Shown here in pieces: positions 33,425 through 40,980 of a stretch of DNA of 64,000 bases (position 1 is the stretch's first letter; each line of letters opens with the position of its first letter). The stretch is from Nocardia cyriacigeorgica (GTDB lineage: Bacteria > Actinomycetota > Actinomycetes > Mycobacteriales > Mycobacteriaceae), in contig NZ_VBUT01000007.1 in assembly GCF_005863245.1 (NCBI RefSeq), forward strand, positions 1-64,000, written 5' to 3'. A model generated the notes under the pieces. It saw only the letters and a program-made list of their open reading frames with translations, made no database searches and had not been told where the DNA came from. Made by a program: the position numbers and the translations under genes.

Positions 33425-34339
33425 TCACGGGGCCAGCCCGCTGACGATGGCCTCGGTATTGGCGCGCATCATCTCCAGATAGCTGCCCGCGCCCTGGCCG
33501 GGCGGGGTCAGCGATTCCGAATGCAGCCCGACCACCCGGACGTGCACGCCCGCCTGTTCGGCGAGTACACGCGCGAGCCGGTCCGGTTGCGCCGAATCCG
33601 CGAAGACCGCGGGCACGCCCGCATCGCGAATGGTGGCGGCCAGGTCCGCCAGATCCGATGGGCTCGCTGAGGCCAGGGTGGTGCCGCTCGGTATCACCGC
33701 ACCCACCACCGCGAATCCGAAACGCTGTGCCAGATAACCGAAGACGTGGTGATTGGTGACGAGGTTGCGGCGCTCGGCCGGAATGCTCGCGAAGCGCTGG
33801 GTCATCCAGGCGGCGAGCCCGTCCAGCTCGGCCAGGTAGTGGTCGGCGTTCGCGCGGACGACACCCGCATCGATTCCCGGCACATGCGCGACGACCCGAT
33901 CGCGGATGACCTCGACCGCACGCCGCACCCGCTGCGGATCGGTCCAGAAATGCGGATCCGGCAGCCCTGCCGTCGCTCCGGAACCGAAAGCTATCGGGTC
34001 GATCTCGGCCCCGACGTACACCGTCGCCACCCCGGCGTCGGCGGCGGCCTCGACGTTCCGGAGCACGCCCTCTTCCAGGCCGAGACCGTTGGCCACGATC
34101 AACCCCGCCCGCTCCAGTCCGGCGGCCTGCTGTGCCGATACGGCGAACGAATGCGGGTCGCCCGCACGCGGCATGAGGACCGACACCGGGGCGGCGTCAC
34201 CGACGATCGCCTGGGTGATGTCGCCGAGAATGTCGGTGGTCACCACGACGCCACCGCGGTCAGGCCCGGAATCCGCGCATCCGGTAAGGGCCATCATCGC
34301 GGCGAGCAACGCGACGATCATTCGGGCGAGAACACTCAT
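33425..34339 (-). CDS. aztC: zinc ABC transporter substrate-binding lipoprotein
   Basis: A 304-residue metal-binding protein of the cluster A-I family. The signal peptide has lipobox MALTGCAD at about residue 20. The zinc site is visible as His in GDPHSFAVS, PDPHFWTDP and TNHHVFGYLA, plus Asp in VFADSAQP. The typical His-rich loop of ZnuA is absent, as in AztC proteins, which take zinc from AztD. The start lies within the end of the fused permease gene (4-bp overlap), so the two are co-translated. Confidence 0.85.
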   Translation of the reverse strand: MSVLARMIVALLAAMMALTGCADSGPDRGGVVVTTDILGDITQAIVGDAAPVSVLMPRAGDPHSFAVSAQQAAGLERAGLIVANGLGLEEGVLRNVEAAADAGVATVYVGAEIDPIAFGSGATAGLPDPHFWTDPQRVRRAVEVIRDRVVAHVPGIDAGVVRANADHYLAELDGLAAWMTQRFASIPAERRNLVTNHHVFGYLAQRFGFAVVGAVIPSGTTLASASPSDLADLAATIRDAGVPAVFADSAQPDRLARVLAEQAGVHVRVVGLHSESLTPPGQGAGSYLEMMRANTEAIVSGLAP

Positions 34340-36330
34340 CGGCCGGTCTCCACCATCAGTTCCGGTGCGATATCGAGGGTGAAAGTCCGTGCGATACGCA
34401 GGTTGTCGTTGTAGTCGATCTCGTGCACGACACGCGCGGCCGGATCGTTGACGTAGGCGCGATTGGCGTCGACCACGATGACCGGGGCCGCCGCACCGGG
34501 CGCGAGCGGCGCGGCGAGCACCGTGGTCCGGGCGACCTCGGCGCCGGTCACCGGGTCGTAGCCGCGCAAGACGCCGTCTGCGGTGAGCGCCATGATCGGC
34601 GTGCCCGCCCCTGCGGTGTTGGTCGCGACCACCGGCCCGGTGGAGATGCGCGTCCATCGCTGGGCGCTCACATCGAGGACCCCGACACCGTCCGGGCCGG
34701 AGCGCGCCACCAGGGTGGTGCTCGCTGGGCGGTGGAAGAACGTGTCCGCGGGCTCGACCATGCCGTCGGCCGGCGCAATCCTGGTGGCGACGAAACGTCC
34801 GTCCTGCTCGGCCACCAGCACGGCCCCGTCGGCGCAACCGATCACCACGCCGCGGCGAGTGCCTGCCTGGCCGCGTGGATCCGGGCACGGCGCGTCGAGG
34901 GCGGTCACCTCGGCGCCGTCACGGGAACGCACCTCGAGACGACCCGAACGCGACGCGACCACCAGCCGCCCCGCGAACGGGACAACGGTCGCGTCGGAAA
35001 TCGCACCCTGTTCCCGCACCGAACCTTCGTCCAGGGCAGCGCGATCCAGCAGGGTCGACCCCGTCGCCCCGATGACGGTCGCGATCGTCTTGTCGCTGTA
35101 CGCGGCCGTCACCGGACCGGCGCCGACCCGACCGATCTCCCGCGCGGCGGCGCGGTAATAGTGCACGTGATCGCCGTGATCGACCATCCAGCTGCCGCTG
35201 TCGACCACCTGTGTCGACGCCGCACCCGACAGATACGCGTAGCGGCCGTCGCCCGCGATCGCGGTAACACCGGGAACCGGTCCGAGTTCGATCACCTCCT
35301 CGGTGATCAGATCGACCACCCGGACGGCTCCAGAATTGCGATCCGCGACAACCAGTCTCGGCTGCGCCTCGGCCGTCTCCTCCGCACCTGCGACATAGCC
35401 GTGCGGCGTCGGCTCGGCGGGCGCGGGTTCGGTGCCTGCGCCGCAGCCGATGAGCGGGAAGACCAGCGTCAACGCCGCGGCCACCGTCACCGGCGCGGTC
35501 GCTGTGCGCAGGTTCAACCGCTCCCGCAGCCGGGAGACCAGCGCGGACAGGAAAAACAGCCCGACCGCGGCCCCGGCGATAGTCGCGCCCGCGGCCGTAC
35601 CGGCATGCCAGGAGATGAGCAGCCCGATCACCGTCGCGGCCGAACCGAACACCGCCGCCAGCGCCATCACCATCGGAATCCGGTGCGCGAACAACATCGC
35701 CGCGGCCGGCGGAGCGATGAGCAGCCCGAACACCAGCAGCGTCCCGACGATATGAAACGACGCCACGATGGCGAGGGTGAGCAGACCGACGAGCGCGAAC
35801 TGAGCGCGCCGTGGCGCCAACCCGAGGGTCTGCGCGGTGCGCGGGTCGAAAGTGAGCGCGAGGAAGGCGCGATGCCCGAGCACGGCGACCACCAGCGCAA
35901 TCAGCAAGGCGGCCAGCAGGAACAGCAGGTCCCGCTGCCCCGTCGCCAAGACGTCGCCGAAGAGGAAGCCGGTGAGGTCGACCGCGAAAGACTGCGACCG
36001 CGACACGATGATCACACCGATAGCCAGCATGCCGACGAACAGCAGACCGATGCCGGTGTCGGCCGATCGGCGCCGATTGCGGCTCAGCACAGTCACTCCC
36101 GCCGCCATCGCGGTTGCGCTCGCCGCCGCACCCAGCAGCAGGTTCCCGCCGAGCAGCGAGGCGATCGCGACGCCGGGCAGCATGCCGTGCGCCATCGCGT
36201 CGCTGAGAAAGGCCATGCCGCGCACCACAACCCACGTTCCGGCGATCGCGCACAGGCACGAGACCAGCAATCCGCCCCACAGCGCCCGCTGCACGAAAGA
36301 CACCTCGAACGGGGCGAATAGCCAATCCAT
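34336..36330 (-). CDS. aztB: zinc ABC permease (AztB) fused to an extracytoplasmic AztD-like beta-propeller
   Basis: A 664-residue protein. Residues 1-280 are a metal-type ABC permease with about eight to nine helices (MDWLFAPFEVSFVQRALWGG at the start, TGIGLLFVGMLAIGVII, FHIVGTLLVFGLLIAPPAAA). The permease part ends at LRERLNLR. The next residues (TATAPVTVAAALTLVFPLIG, then CG) have the composition of a lipoprotein signal peptide with lipobox PLIGCG and would make one more membrane passage. Residues 310-664 form a beta-propeller with the metal-binding-like WMVDHGDHVHYYR. Permease and chaperone thus appear joined by loss of the stop between two genes. ATG 36330 lies just outside the Zur-like box. 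Confidence 0.85.
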   Translation of the reverse strand: MDWLFAPFEVSFVQRALWGGLLVSCLCAIAGTWVVVRGMAFLSDAMAHGMLPGVAIASLLGGNLLLGAAASATAMAAGVTVLSRNRRRSADTGIGLLFVGMLAIGVIIVSRSQSFAVDLTGFLFGDVLATGQRDLLFLLAALLIALVVAVLGHRAFLALTFDPRTAQTLGLAPRRAQFALVGLLTLAIVASFHIVGTLLVFGLLIAPPAAAMLFAHRIPMVMALAAVFGSAATVIGLLISWHAGTAAGATIAGAAVGLFFLSALVSRLRERLNLRTATAPVTVAAALTLVFPLIGCGAGTEPAPAEPTPHGYVAGAEETAEAQPRLVVADRNSGAVRVVDLITEEVIELGPVPGVTAIAGDGRYAYLSGAASTQVVDSGSWMVDHGDHVHYYRAAAREIGRVGAGPVTAAYSDKTIATVIGATGSTLLDRAALDEGSVREQGAISDATVVPFAGRLVVASRSGRLEVRSRDGAEVTALDAPCPDPRGQAGTRRGVVIGCADGAVLVAEQDGRFVATRIAPADGMVEPADTFFHRPASTTLVARSGPDGVGVLDVSAQRWTRISTGPVVATNTAGAGTPIMALTADGVLRGYDPVTGAEVARTTVLAAPLAPGAAAPVIVVDANRAYVNDPAARVVHEIDYNDNLRIARTFTLDIAPELMVETGR

Positions 36331-36346
36331 GATGCGACACCCTAGA

Positions 36347-36363
36347 ATGGAAACGATTTTCAT
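36347..36363. promoter_or_regulatory. Zur-like zinc operator between the divergent azt genes
   Basis: The 17-bp element has ATG-N-AAA and TTT-N-CAT arms around a 3-bp centre, close to the mycobacterial Zur consensus (TGAAAATCATTTTCA type). It sits 16 bp before the permease start and 28 bp before aztA, so one site can repress both directions when zinc is plentiful. Confidence 0.75.
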
Positions 36364-36390
36364 TACAAGTTAAGTGACGGGAGTCGCATC

Positions 36391-37065
36391 GTGCAAACAC
36401 CGGATATCCGACTGACCGGAATCAGCGCGGGCTACCAGGGCCATCGGGTACTGCACGAGGTTTCCGCGACCCTCCCGAACGGCAAGGTCACCGCCCTGCT
36501 CGGACCCAACGGGTCCGGCAAATCCACACTGCTGGCCGTGCTCGCCGGCGTGGTGCCGCCGCTGGCCGGAACCATCACCGGACGCGACGGCCTTCGCCCC
36601 GCCTTGGTCGTGCAGCAAAGCGCGGTCCCGCCGACTCTGCCGATCACCGTCCGCGAGACGGTGGCGATGGGCCGCTGGGCCCATCGCGGGCCGTGGCGCA
36701 GGCTCAGCGGCGGCGACCACGCGATCGTCGACGAATGCCTGGATCGCCTCGCCATTACCGACCTGGCCGACCGCCGCCTCGACACCCTCTCCGGCGGGCA
36801 GCGCCAACGCGCGCTGCTGGCCCAAGCCTTGGCCCAGCAGTCACCGCTGCTGCTACTCGACGAGCCGACGACCGGGCTCGACCTCGAAGCCCGCGAACAG
36901 ATCACTCGCACGATCGCCGAGGTCAGCGCGGCGGGCGTGACCGTCGTGCACGCGACACACGATCTGGACGACGCCTTGCGCGCCGACCACTGCGTACACC
37001 TGCGCGACGGACACGCCGTGAGCGAAGGCGAACCACGAACCACGCTGCTGGCACGTTCGTCCTGA
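36391..37065 (+). CDS. aztA: zinc ABC transporter ATP-binding protein
   Basis: A 224-residue ABC ATPase: Walker A LLGPNGSGKSTLL, Q-loop LVVQQSAVPP, signature LSGGQRQRALLAQALAQ, Walker B LLLLDEPTTGLD and the H-switch VVHATHD. It energises zinc import together with the permease fusion and AztC. GTG 36391 lies immediately after the Zur-like box, and the gene is divergent from the rest of the locus. Length is normal for cluster metal importers. Confidence 0.9.
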   Translation: MQTPDIRLTGISAGYQGHRVLHEVSATLPNGKVTALLGPNGSGKSTLLAVLAGVVPPLAGTITGRDGLRPALVVQQSAVPPTLPITVRETVAMGRWAHRGPWRRLSGGDHAIVDECLDRLAITDLADRRLDTLSGGQRQRALLAQALAQQSPLLLLDEPTTGLDLEAREQITRTIAEVSAAGVTVVHATHDLDDALRADHCVHLRDGHAVSEGEPRTTLLARSS

Positions 37066-37122
37066 TCAGGCCGTTCCCACCGCTGACAGCGGCATCAATT
37101 TCATACCGGCCTGTATGTGGGG

Positions 37123-37149
37123 TTTACTGAGACGTCTAGTCTCAGTAAA
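37123..37149. promoter_or_regulatory. 27-bp perfect palindrome upstream of the AurF-like gene
   Basis: TTTACTGAGAC and GTCTCAGTAAA arms with a 5-bp centre lie 45 bp before the ATG at 37194. Size and symmetry suit a TetR-family dimer or tetramer. The convergent TetR gene at 38202-38942 is the obvious candidate. A smaller GGTCT/AGACC repeat follows at 37152-37167. Confidence 0.75.
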
Positions 37150-37193
37150 TTGGTCTATAGCGAGACCTACACCACACGCACGAGGAGACTCCG

Positions 37194-38192
37194 ATGACGC
37201 CGTCGACTGTGCCGCTCACCCACGATGTCGGTAAGGACTACCGAGACGCTCTCCAGACACTGTCGGAAGGGTCGGTCAACCGGCGCTTCGACCCATACCT
37301 GGACATCGACTGGGATTCACCGGAACTGGCCATCGATCCGAAGGACCCACGCTGGGTCCTCTCACCGGAGATCGATCCGCTCGGCGCCACCCAGTGGTAC
37401 CGGAGCCAGCCGCTCGAGCGGCAGATCGAGATCGGCCGCTGGCGCATCGCGAACTCCATCAAGGTCGGCGCCGCGTTCGAGACGATCCTGATCCGCGGAA
37501 TGATGCAGTACATCATGAAGCTGCCCAACGGGTCGCCGGAGTTCCGCTACTGCCTGCACGAGATGACCGAAGAGTGCAACCACATCCAGATGTTCCAGGA
37601 GCTGGTCAACCGGATCGGCGTGGATGTGCCGGGCATGCGGCCGATCTTCCGGGCACTGTCGCCGTTCATCGGCGTGGCAGGCGGATACGCGCACGTCATC
37701 TTGTTCATCGGCATCCTCGGCGGTGAGGAACCGATCGACCACTTCCAGAAGGCGCTGATCCGCGATGGCGCGAATCTGCCGCCGATGGTGTTGCGCACCA
37801 TGGAGATCCACATCGCCGAGGAGGCTCGCCACATCTCGTTCGCCGGCGAGTTCCTCAAGGCGCATATCGCGAAGATGAACCCGGTCAGCACCCAGGTCTG
37901 CGCGATCGCGTTCCCGCTGGCCATGCGCTGGCTCGCCGGCGAGATCATCGCCCCGCCACGCTCGTTCGCGGAGAAGTTCGACATTCCCCGCGAAGTGATC
38001 AAGGAAGCGTTCTGGCGCAGCCCGCAGTCACGCAAGATCCTGTCCGGCTACTTCGGTGATATGCGGGCGCTGGCCGACGAGATCGGGTTGATGAACCCGG
38101 TCACGCGGCGGTTGTGGAATGCGCTCGGCATCGGCGGCGATCACGCCCGCTACCGCAGCGAGCCCGACCGCCGGGTCCGGCACGCGGCTTGA
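37194..38192 (+). CDS. AurF-family diiron oxygenase
   Basis: A 332-residue non-haem diiron protein related to p-aminobenzoate N-oxygenase AurF. The two E-x6-E-x2-H-type metal motifs are visible: EMTEECNHIQMF at about residue 122 and EIHIAEEARHISFA at about residue 203. The protein is helical throughout, as expected for a ferritin-like bundle, and has no signal peptide. It probably oxidises an amine or a hydrocarbon with O2. Strong regulation is indicated by the 27-bp palindrome before it. Substrate unknown. Confidence 0.85.
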   Translation: MTPSTVPLTHDVGKDYRDALQTLSEGSVNRRFDPYLDIDWDSPELAIDPKDPRWVLSPEIDPLGATQWYRSQPLERQIEIGRWRIANSIKVGAAFETILIRGMMQYIMKLPNGSPEFRYCLHEMTEECNHIQMFQELVNRIGVDVPGMRPIFRALSPFIGVAGGYAHVILFIGILGGEEPIDHFQKALIRDGANLPPMVLRTMEIHIAEEARHISFAGEFLKAHIAKMNPVSTQVCAIAFPLAMRWLAGEIIAPPRSFAEKFDIPREVIKEAFWRSPQSRKILSGYFGDMRALADEIGLMNPVTRRLWNALGIGGDHARYRSEPDRRVRHAA

Positions 38193-38201
38193 CTGTGCAG
38201 G

Positions 38202-38942
38202 TCAGCCGGAGGGTGCGCCGGGCCCGCTGAAATCACGCAGGATCGAGGACAGTTCGCGGTCGGGATCGACGTGTATGCCGCTGGTCCTGGCCGCGCCATC
38301 GAGTACGAACCATGTGATGGTTGCGAGTTCGTCGACGACCTGCGCTCTGGTTCGATCCGGCGCCGGATCCGATACCCAGGTCGACAGCACGCCCTCGACC
38401 ATCGTCACGACCGCGAACGGCACCGAATCGAAGGGACTGGAGTCGGTGCCCATCAGTTGGGCGACCGTGGCGATCAGCTCGCTGCCGCGGGCGGCTATCC
38501 GCAATTTCAGGCGGGCCACGGCGTCGACGGTGTCTTCACCCTCGTACGCCGGGCCCGTCCGGGCGAATTCGGTCAGTCGCGGGTGGTCCGACATCCAGTC
38601 CGCGACCGCGCGGATGGTGCGGGTGAGGATCTCGCGCACCGAGCCGGTGGACATGTCGAGTTGTTCGTCGAGCTCGGCGGCGAAATCGTCGATCAGGTAG
38701 GACCGGATGCGCCGGTCCAGCTCTTCGCGTCCGCTGAACTGCCGATATACCACCGATTTGGCCACTCCGGCCCGTTTGGCGATGCGATGCACCGGGATAT
38801 CCGCCCCGGGCGGACTCTCCTCGAGCAGTTCGACCGCGGCCCGCAGGATCGTCAGCTGGCGCTCGCTGTTGTGCCGCTCCCAGCGAGCCTCATAGCCACT
38901 GACCGCCCCCGGTATCTGCGGTTGCGGCGAAACCACCGACAT
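38202..38942 (-). CDS. TetR-family transcriptional regulator
   Basis: A 246-residue TetR-type repressor. N-terminal HTH: QLTILRAAVELLEE, then IPVHRIAKRAGVAKSVVYRQ FSGREEL. The C-terminal helical ligand domain at residues 95-235 includes a lipid-sized Leu/Ala/Val-rich core. It is convergent with the AurF-like gene (9 bp apart) and is therefore a candidate regulator of the palindrome at 37123-37149. ATG 38942 keeps the conserved start; upstream frame residues are not family-like. Confidence 0.85.
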   Translation of the reverse strand: MSVVSPQPQIPGAVSGYEARWERHNSERQLTILRAAVELLEESPPGADIPVHRIAKRAGVAKSVVYRQFSGREELDRRIRSYLIDDFAAELDEQLDMSTGSVREILTRTIRAVADWMSDHPRLTEFARTGPAYEGEDTVDAVARLKLRIAARGSELIATVAQLMGTDSSPFDSVPFAVVTMVEGVLSTWVSDPAPDRTRAQVVDELATITWFVLDGAARTSGIHVDPDRELSSILRDFSGPGAPSG

Positions 38943-39058
38943 GCCAGGCAGTGTACCGAGGCAGGCACCGCCCCCGTGGCGATGCGCCGGGGCGGCCATC
39001 GCGGTACCGGTGGTGTGGGCTCGCGTAGATCCGGCTCAGCGGGGCCGAAAATGGTTAT

Positions 39059-39083
39059 GGCCCGGAACCTGGGGTTCCGGGCC
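39059..39083 (-). terminator. terminator of the first initiator tRNA gene
   Basis: GGCCCGGAACC and GGTTCCGGGCC pair perfectly around a 3-nt loop directly after the tRNA on the leftward strand, followed by an AT-rich stretch. Confidence 0.8.
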
Positions 39084-39090
39084 ACGGTTG

Positions 39091-39164
39091 TAGCGGGGAC
39101 AGGATTTGAACCTGCGACCTCTGGGTTATGAGCCCAGCGAGCTACCGAGCTGCTCCACCCCGCG
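39091..39164 (-). tRNA. tRNA-fMet (CAU), initiator
   Basis: A 74-nt cloverleaf, read leftward. The CAU anticodon complements positions 39128-39130. Initiator hallmarks are present: three consecutive G-C pairs in the anticodon stem (CUGGG/CCCAG) and an unpaired first base (C1 opposite U72) in the acceptor stem. The T-loop reads GGTTCAAATCC. The CCA end is not encoded. A hairpin terminator lies just downstream. Confidence 0.95.
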
Positions 39165-39773
39165 TCGGTAAACACCAGCTTACACACCTGCGGCTCGAGA
39201 ACGTAATCGACTGCGGTGGCGGGACATTTCGTGTGGTCAGCAGGGTGCGAGGCCGCACGACTCCCGGTTCCTGAGAGCAGCCGATGCGTCGGCTCGGGGC
39301 CTCGAGCGCGCCTGGCCGGGCGTCATCCGGGCAGGGCGTCCAGGACATCACCCACCTCGCAGATGAACCGGCCTGCTGGCGTGAGTCCATCATGCGCGGC
39401 GCTGCCGGTTCCGCCGTCACGGTCGTGGTGGCGTCTTTACCGCGTCGAGCGAGCTGCGGTCGGCCGCAACCTCTCCTCGCCGACCGGCCAGCGACAGCGC
39501 CCGCGCGGTCCGCCCCGGCTCGGCGCGTCGAGGCCGGATCGCAACAGTAGGTCGCGCGAATTGCGAGTGGGTTCGAGGAGGTTCCGCACGAGCCCTGCAC
39601 TATTCGGCTGGAGGCGTGCAGCGAATGCTTCTGAATTATCTTTCGGTCAGCGATATTCGGTCTTGCCGCCGAGCTGCTGGATACTTGCCGGTTTGCGGGG
39701 GTCGGGCCGATAGGCCGCCATGCACTCGGCGAGCCACCCGGCACGCGGCCGGATCGGGACTCGGCATAGCAAA
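39165..39773. other. intergenic between two initiator tRNA genes
   Basis: About 600 bp with no convincing protein or RNA gene. Open frames are Arg-rich and lack ribosome sites. It holds the promoter of the first tRNA gene near 39165-39230. Confidence 0.4.
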
Positions 39774-39811
39774 AGACCAGGCCCGGAGGCTGGCGCCTCC
39801 GGGCCTGGTCT
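39774..39811 (-). terminator. intrinsic terminator of the second initiator tRNA gene
   Basis: AGACCAGGCCCGGAGGC pairs with its complement around a 4-nt loop. On the leftward strand the stem is followed by TTTT, a true rho-independent layout. Confidence 0.85.
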
Positions 39812-39815
39812 GTAG

Positions 39816-39889
39816 TAGCGGGGACAGGATTTGAACCTGCGACCTCTGGGTTATGAGCCCAGCGAGCTACCGAGCTGCTCCACCCCGCG
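39816..39889 (-). tRNA. tRNA-fMet (CAU), initiator, second copy
   Basis: Identical in sequence to the tRNA at 39091-39164, with the same initiator hallmarks; the anticodon complements 39853-39855. The flanking bases upstream (about 12 nt) also match, pointing to a local duplication. Confidence 0.95.
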
Positions 39890-40370
39890 TCGGTGAACAC
39901 AACATTACACACGGGTTCGCGGCGATCGCAAACCAGCAGGTCAGACACATTTTCCGCACTACTCGACCCGCGCCGATCAACTCGATGACGGCCGGGCAGA
40001 CGACGGCCGGCGACCACGAAGCGACTTGTTCGACGCGTTCACCGATGACCGGAGCCGGCGGTCGGCCTTGCCGTCCCACCACCGAGGCGCAGGCACCGAG
40101 ACCGGGTTGCCGGGCGATAGCGAGCCACTGAAACGGGCCGATCGTGTGACCGGGGCAACGATTTCGGAGTGATCCCGAACACATAACGGTGTTATCACAA
40201 TCGCCATTGGGTAAGGGCGAATCCTGTTTCTCACCAGCGAATACGCTCTAATGCTACCGATTCACGTGGATTCACCGGCAATAAATTGGAAGTTATCAAG
40301 ACGTGATCGAACGAGATTTGTTCGTTACCGTCGTTGCCACGGCCCGGATCAAACCGAGATGGGCTAGAAC
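39890..40370. other. intergenic upstream of rpf, no gene recognised
   Basis: This stretch holds the promoter of the second tRNA gene and part of the rpf regulatory region, including a short ATAAC/GTTAT inverted repeat near 40184-40196 and an AT-rich segment at 40240-40330. I see no protein gene. Confidence 0.4.
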
Positions 40371-40440
40371 CCGAACCGAAGAACACCGGAGACCCTGTCC
40401 CGCGGTTCGGAGTACCCCGACATCACACCTGGGGACAGGG
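40371..40440 (+). ncRNA. structured leader of rpf with interleaved helices
   Basis: CCGAACCG (40371-40378) pairs perfectly with CGGTTCGG (40403-40410). CCCTGTCCC (40393-40401) pairs perfectly with GGGACAGGG (40432-40440). The arms alternate (A, B, A', B'), so the two helices form a pseudoknot or exclude one another. The element ends 49 nt before the rpf start. It lacks the conserved blocks I remember for the ydaO c-di-AMP riboswitch. Confidence 0.5.
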
Positions 40441-40489
40441 GCCGACGGAGAACATCCGCCGCGCTGGTGGGCACAGGGAGGGAAACCAC

Positions 40490-40825
40490 ATGACTAAGAA
40501 CCGGAAGTTCAGCACCCGCGCCCTCGGCCTGACCGCCATTGCTGGGGCTCTCGTTGCCGTCCCGTTCGGTCTTTCCACCGCCACCGCTTCGGCCTACTCG
40601 GGCAACTGGGACGCTGTCGCGGCCTGCGAGAGCGGCGGCGACTGGTCCATCAACACCGGTAACGGCTACTACGGCGGCCTGCAGTTCTCGCAGAGCACCT
40701 GGGAGGCCAACGGTGGCACCGGCTACGCGCACAACGCGAGCCGCGAAGAGCAGATCCGCGTGGCCGAGAACGTGCTGGCCACCCAGGGCCCCGGCGCCTG
40801 GCCGGTGTGCGGCGCCTACCTCTGA
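40490..40825 (+). CDS. resuscitation-promoting factor (Rpf), secreted muralytic enzyme
   Basis: A 111-residue secreted protein: signal peptide at residues 1-35 (cleaved near ATASAYSG), then a minimal Rpf transglycosylase domain (NWDAVAACESGGDWSINTG, with the catalytic Glu in ACESGG; GYYGGLQFSQSTWEANGG). Rpf proteins cleave peptidoglycan and wake dormant cells. The domain stands without LysM or G5 domains, like RpfD-size proteins. A strong AGGGAGGG ribosome site precedes ATG 40490. The structured leader above may control it. Confidence 0.95.
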   Translation: MTKNRKFSTRALGLTAIAGALVAVPFGLSTATASAYSGNWDAVAACESGGDWSINTGNGYYGGLQFSQSTWEANGGTGYAHNASREEQIRVAENVLATQGPGAWPVCGAYL

Positions 40826-40865
40826 GTTCAGCAGGCGTCTGACGCCTGACTCAGCAGCGCAAACG

Positions 40866-40902
40866 AAACGGCGCTGTCATCCAGTGGATGACAGCGCCGT
40901 TT
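40866..40902. terminator. bidirectional terminator between rpf and the UPF0182 gene
   Basis: Two 17-nt arms beginning AAACGGCG and ending CGCCGTTT pair without mismatch around a 3-nt loop. The A-run on one side and T-run on the other suit termination in both directions. Confidence 0.9.
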
Positions 40903-40925
40903 CTGCGTCGTCAGCTGGTCGGCGA

Positions 40926-40979
40926 CCGGTGAGCGAGGGCGCGGGATCGAACCCGCGCCCTCGAACCCGCGCTCACCGG
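40926..40979. terminator. nested inverted repeat after the UPF0182 gene
   Basis: GAGGGCGCGGG/CCCGCGCCCTC (40935-40962) lies inside an outer CCGGTGAGCG/CGCTCACCGG pair (40926-40935 and 40970-40979). The structure starts 2 nt past the leftward stop and may serve as an extended terminator. Confidence 0.65.
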
Positions 40980-40980
40980 A

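Noticed and set aside
40371..40440. ydaO c-di-AMP riboswitch before rpf
   Set aside because: The position is suggestive, but I cannot find the conserved blocks of that family. Reported only as an unclassified structured leader.
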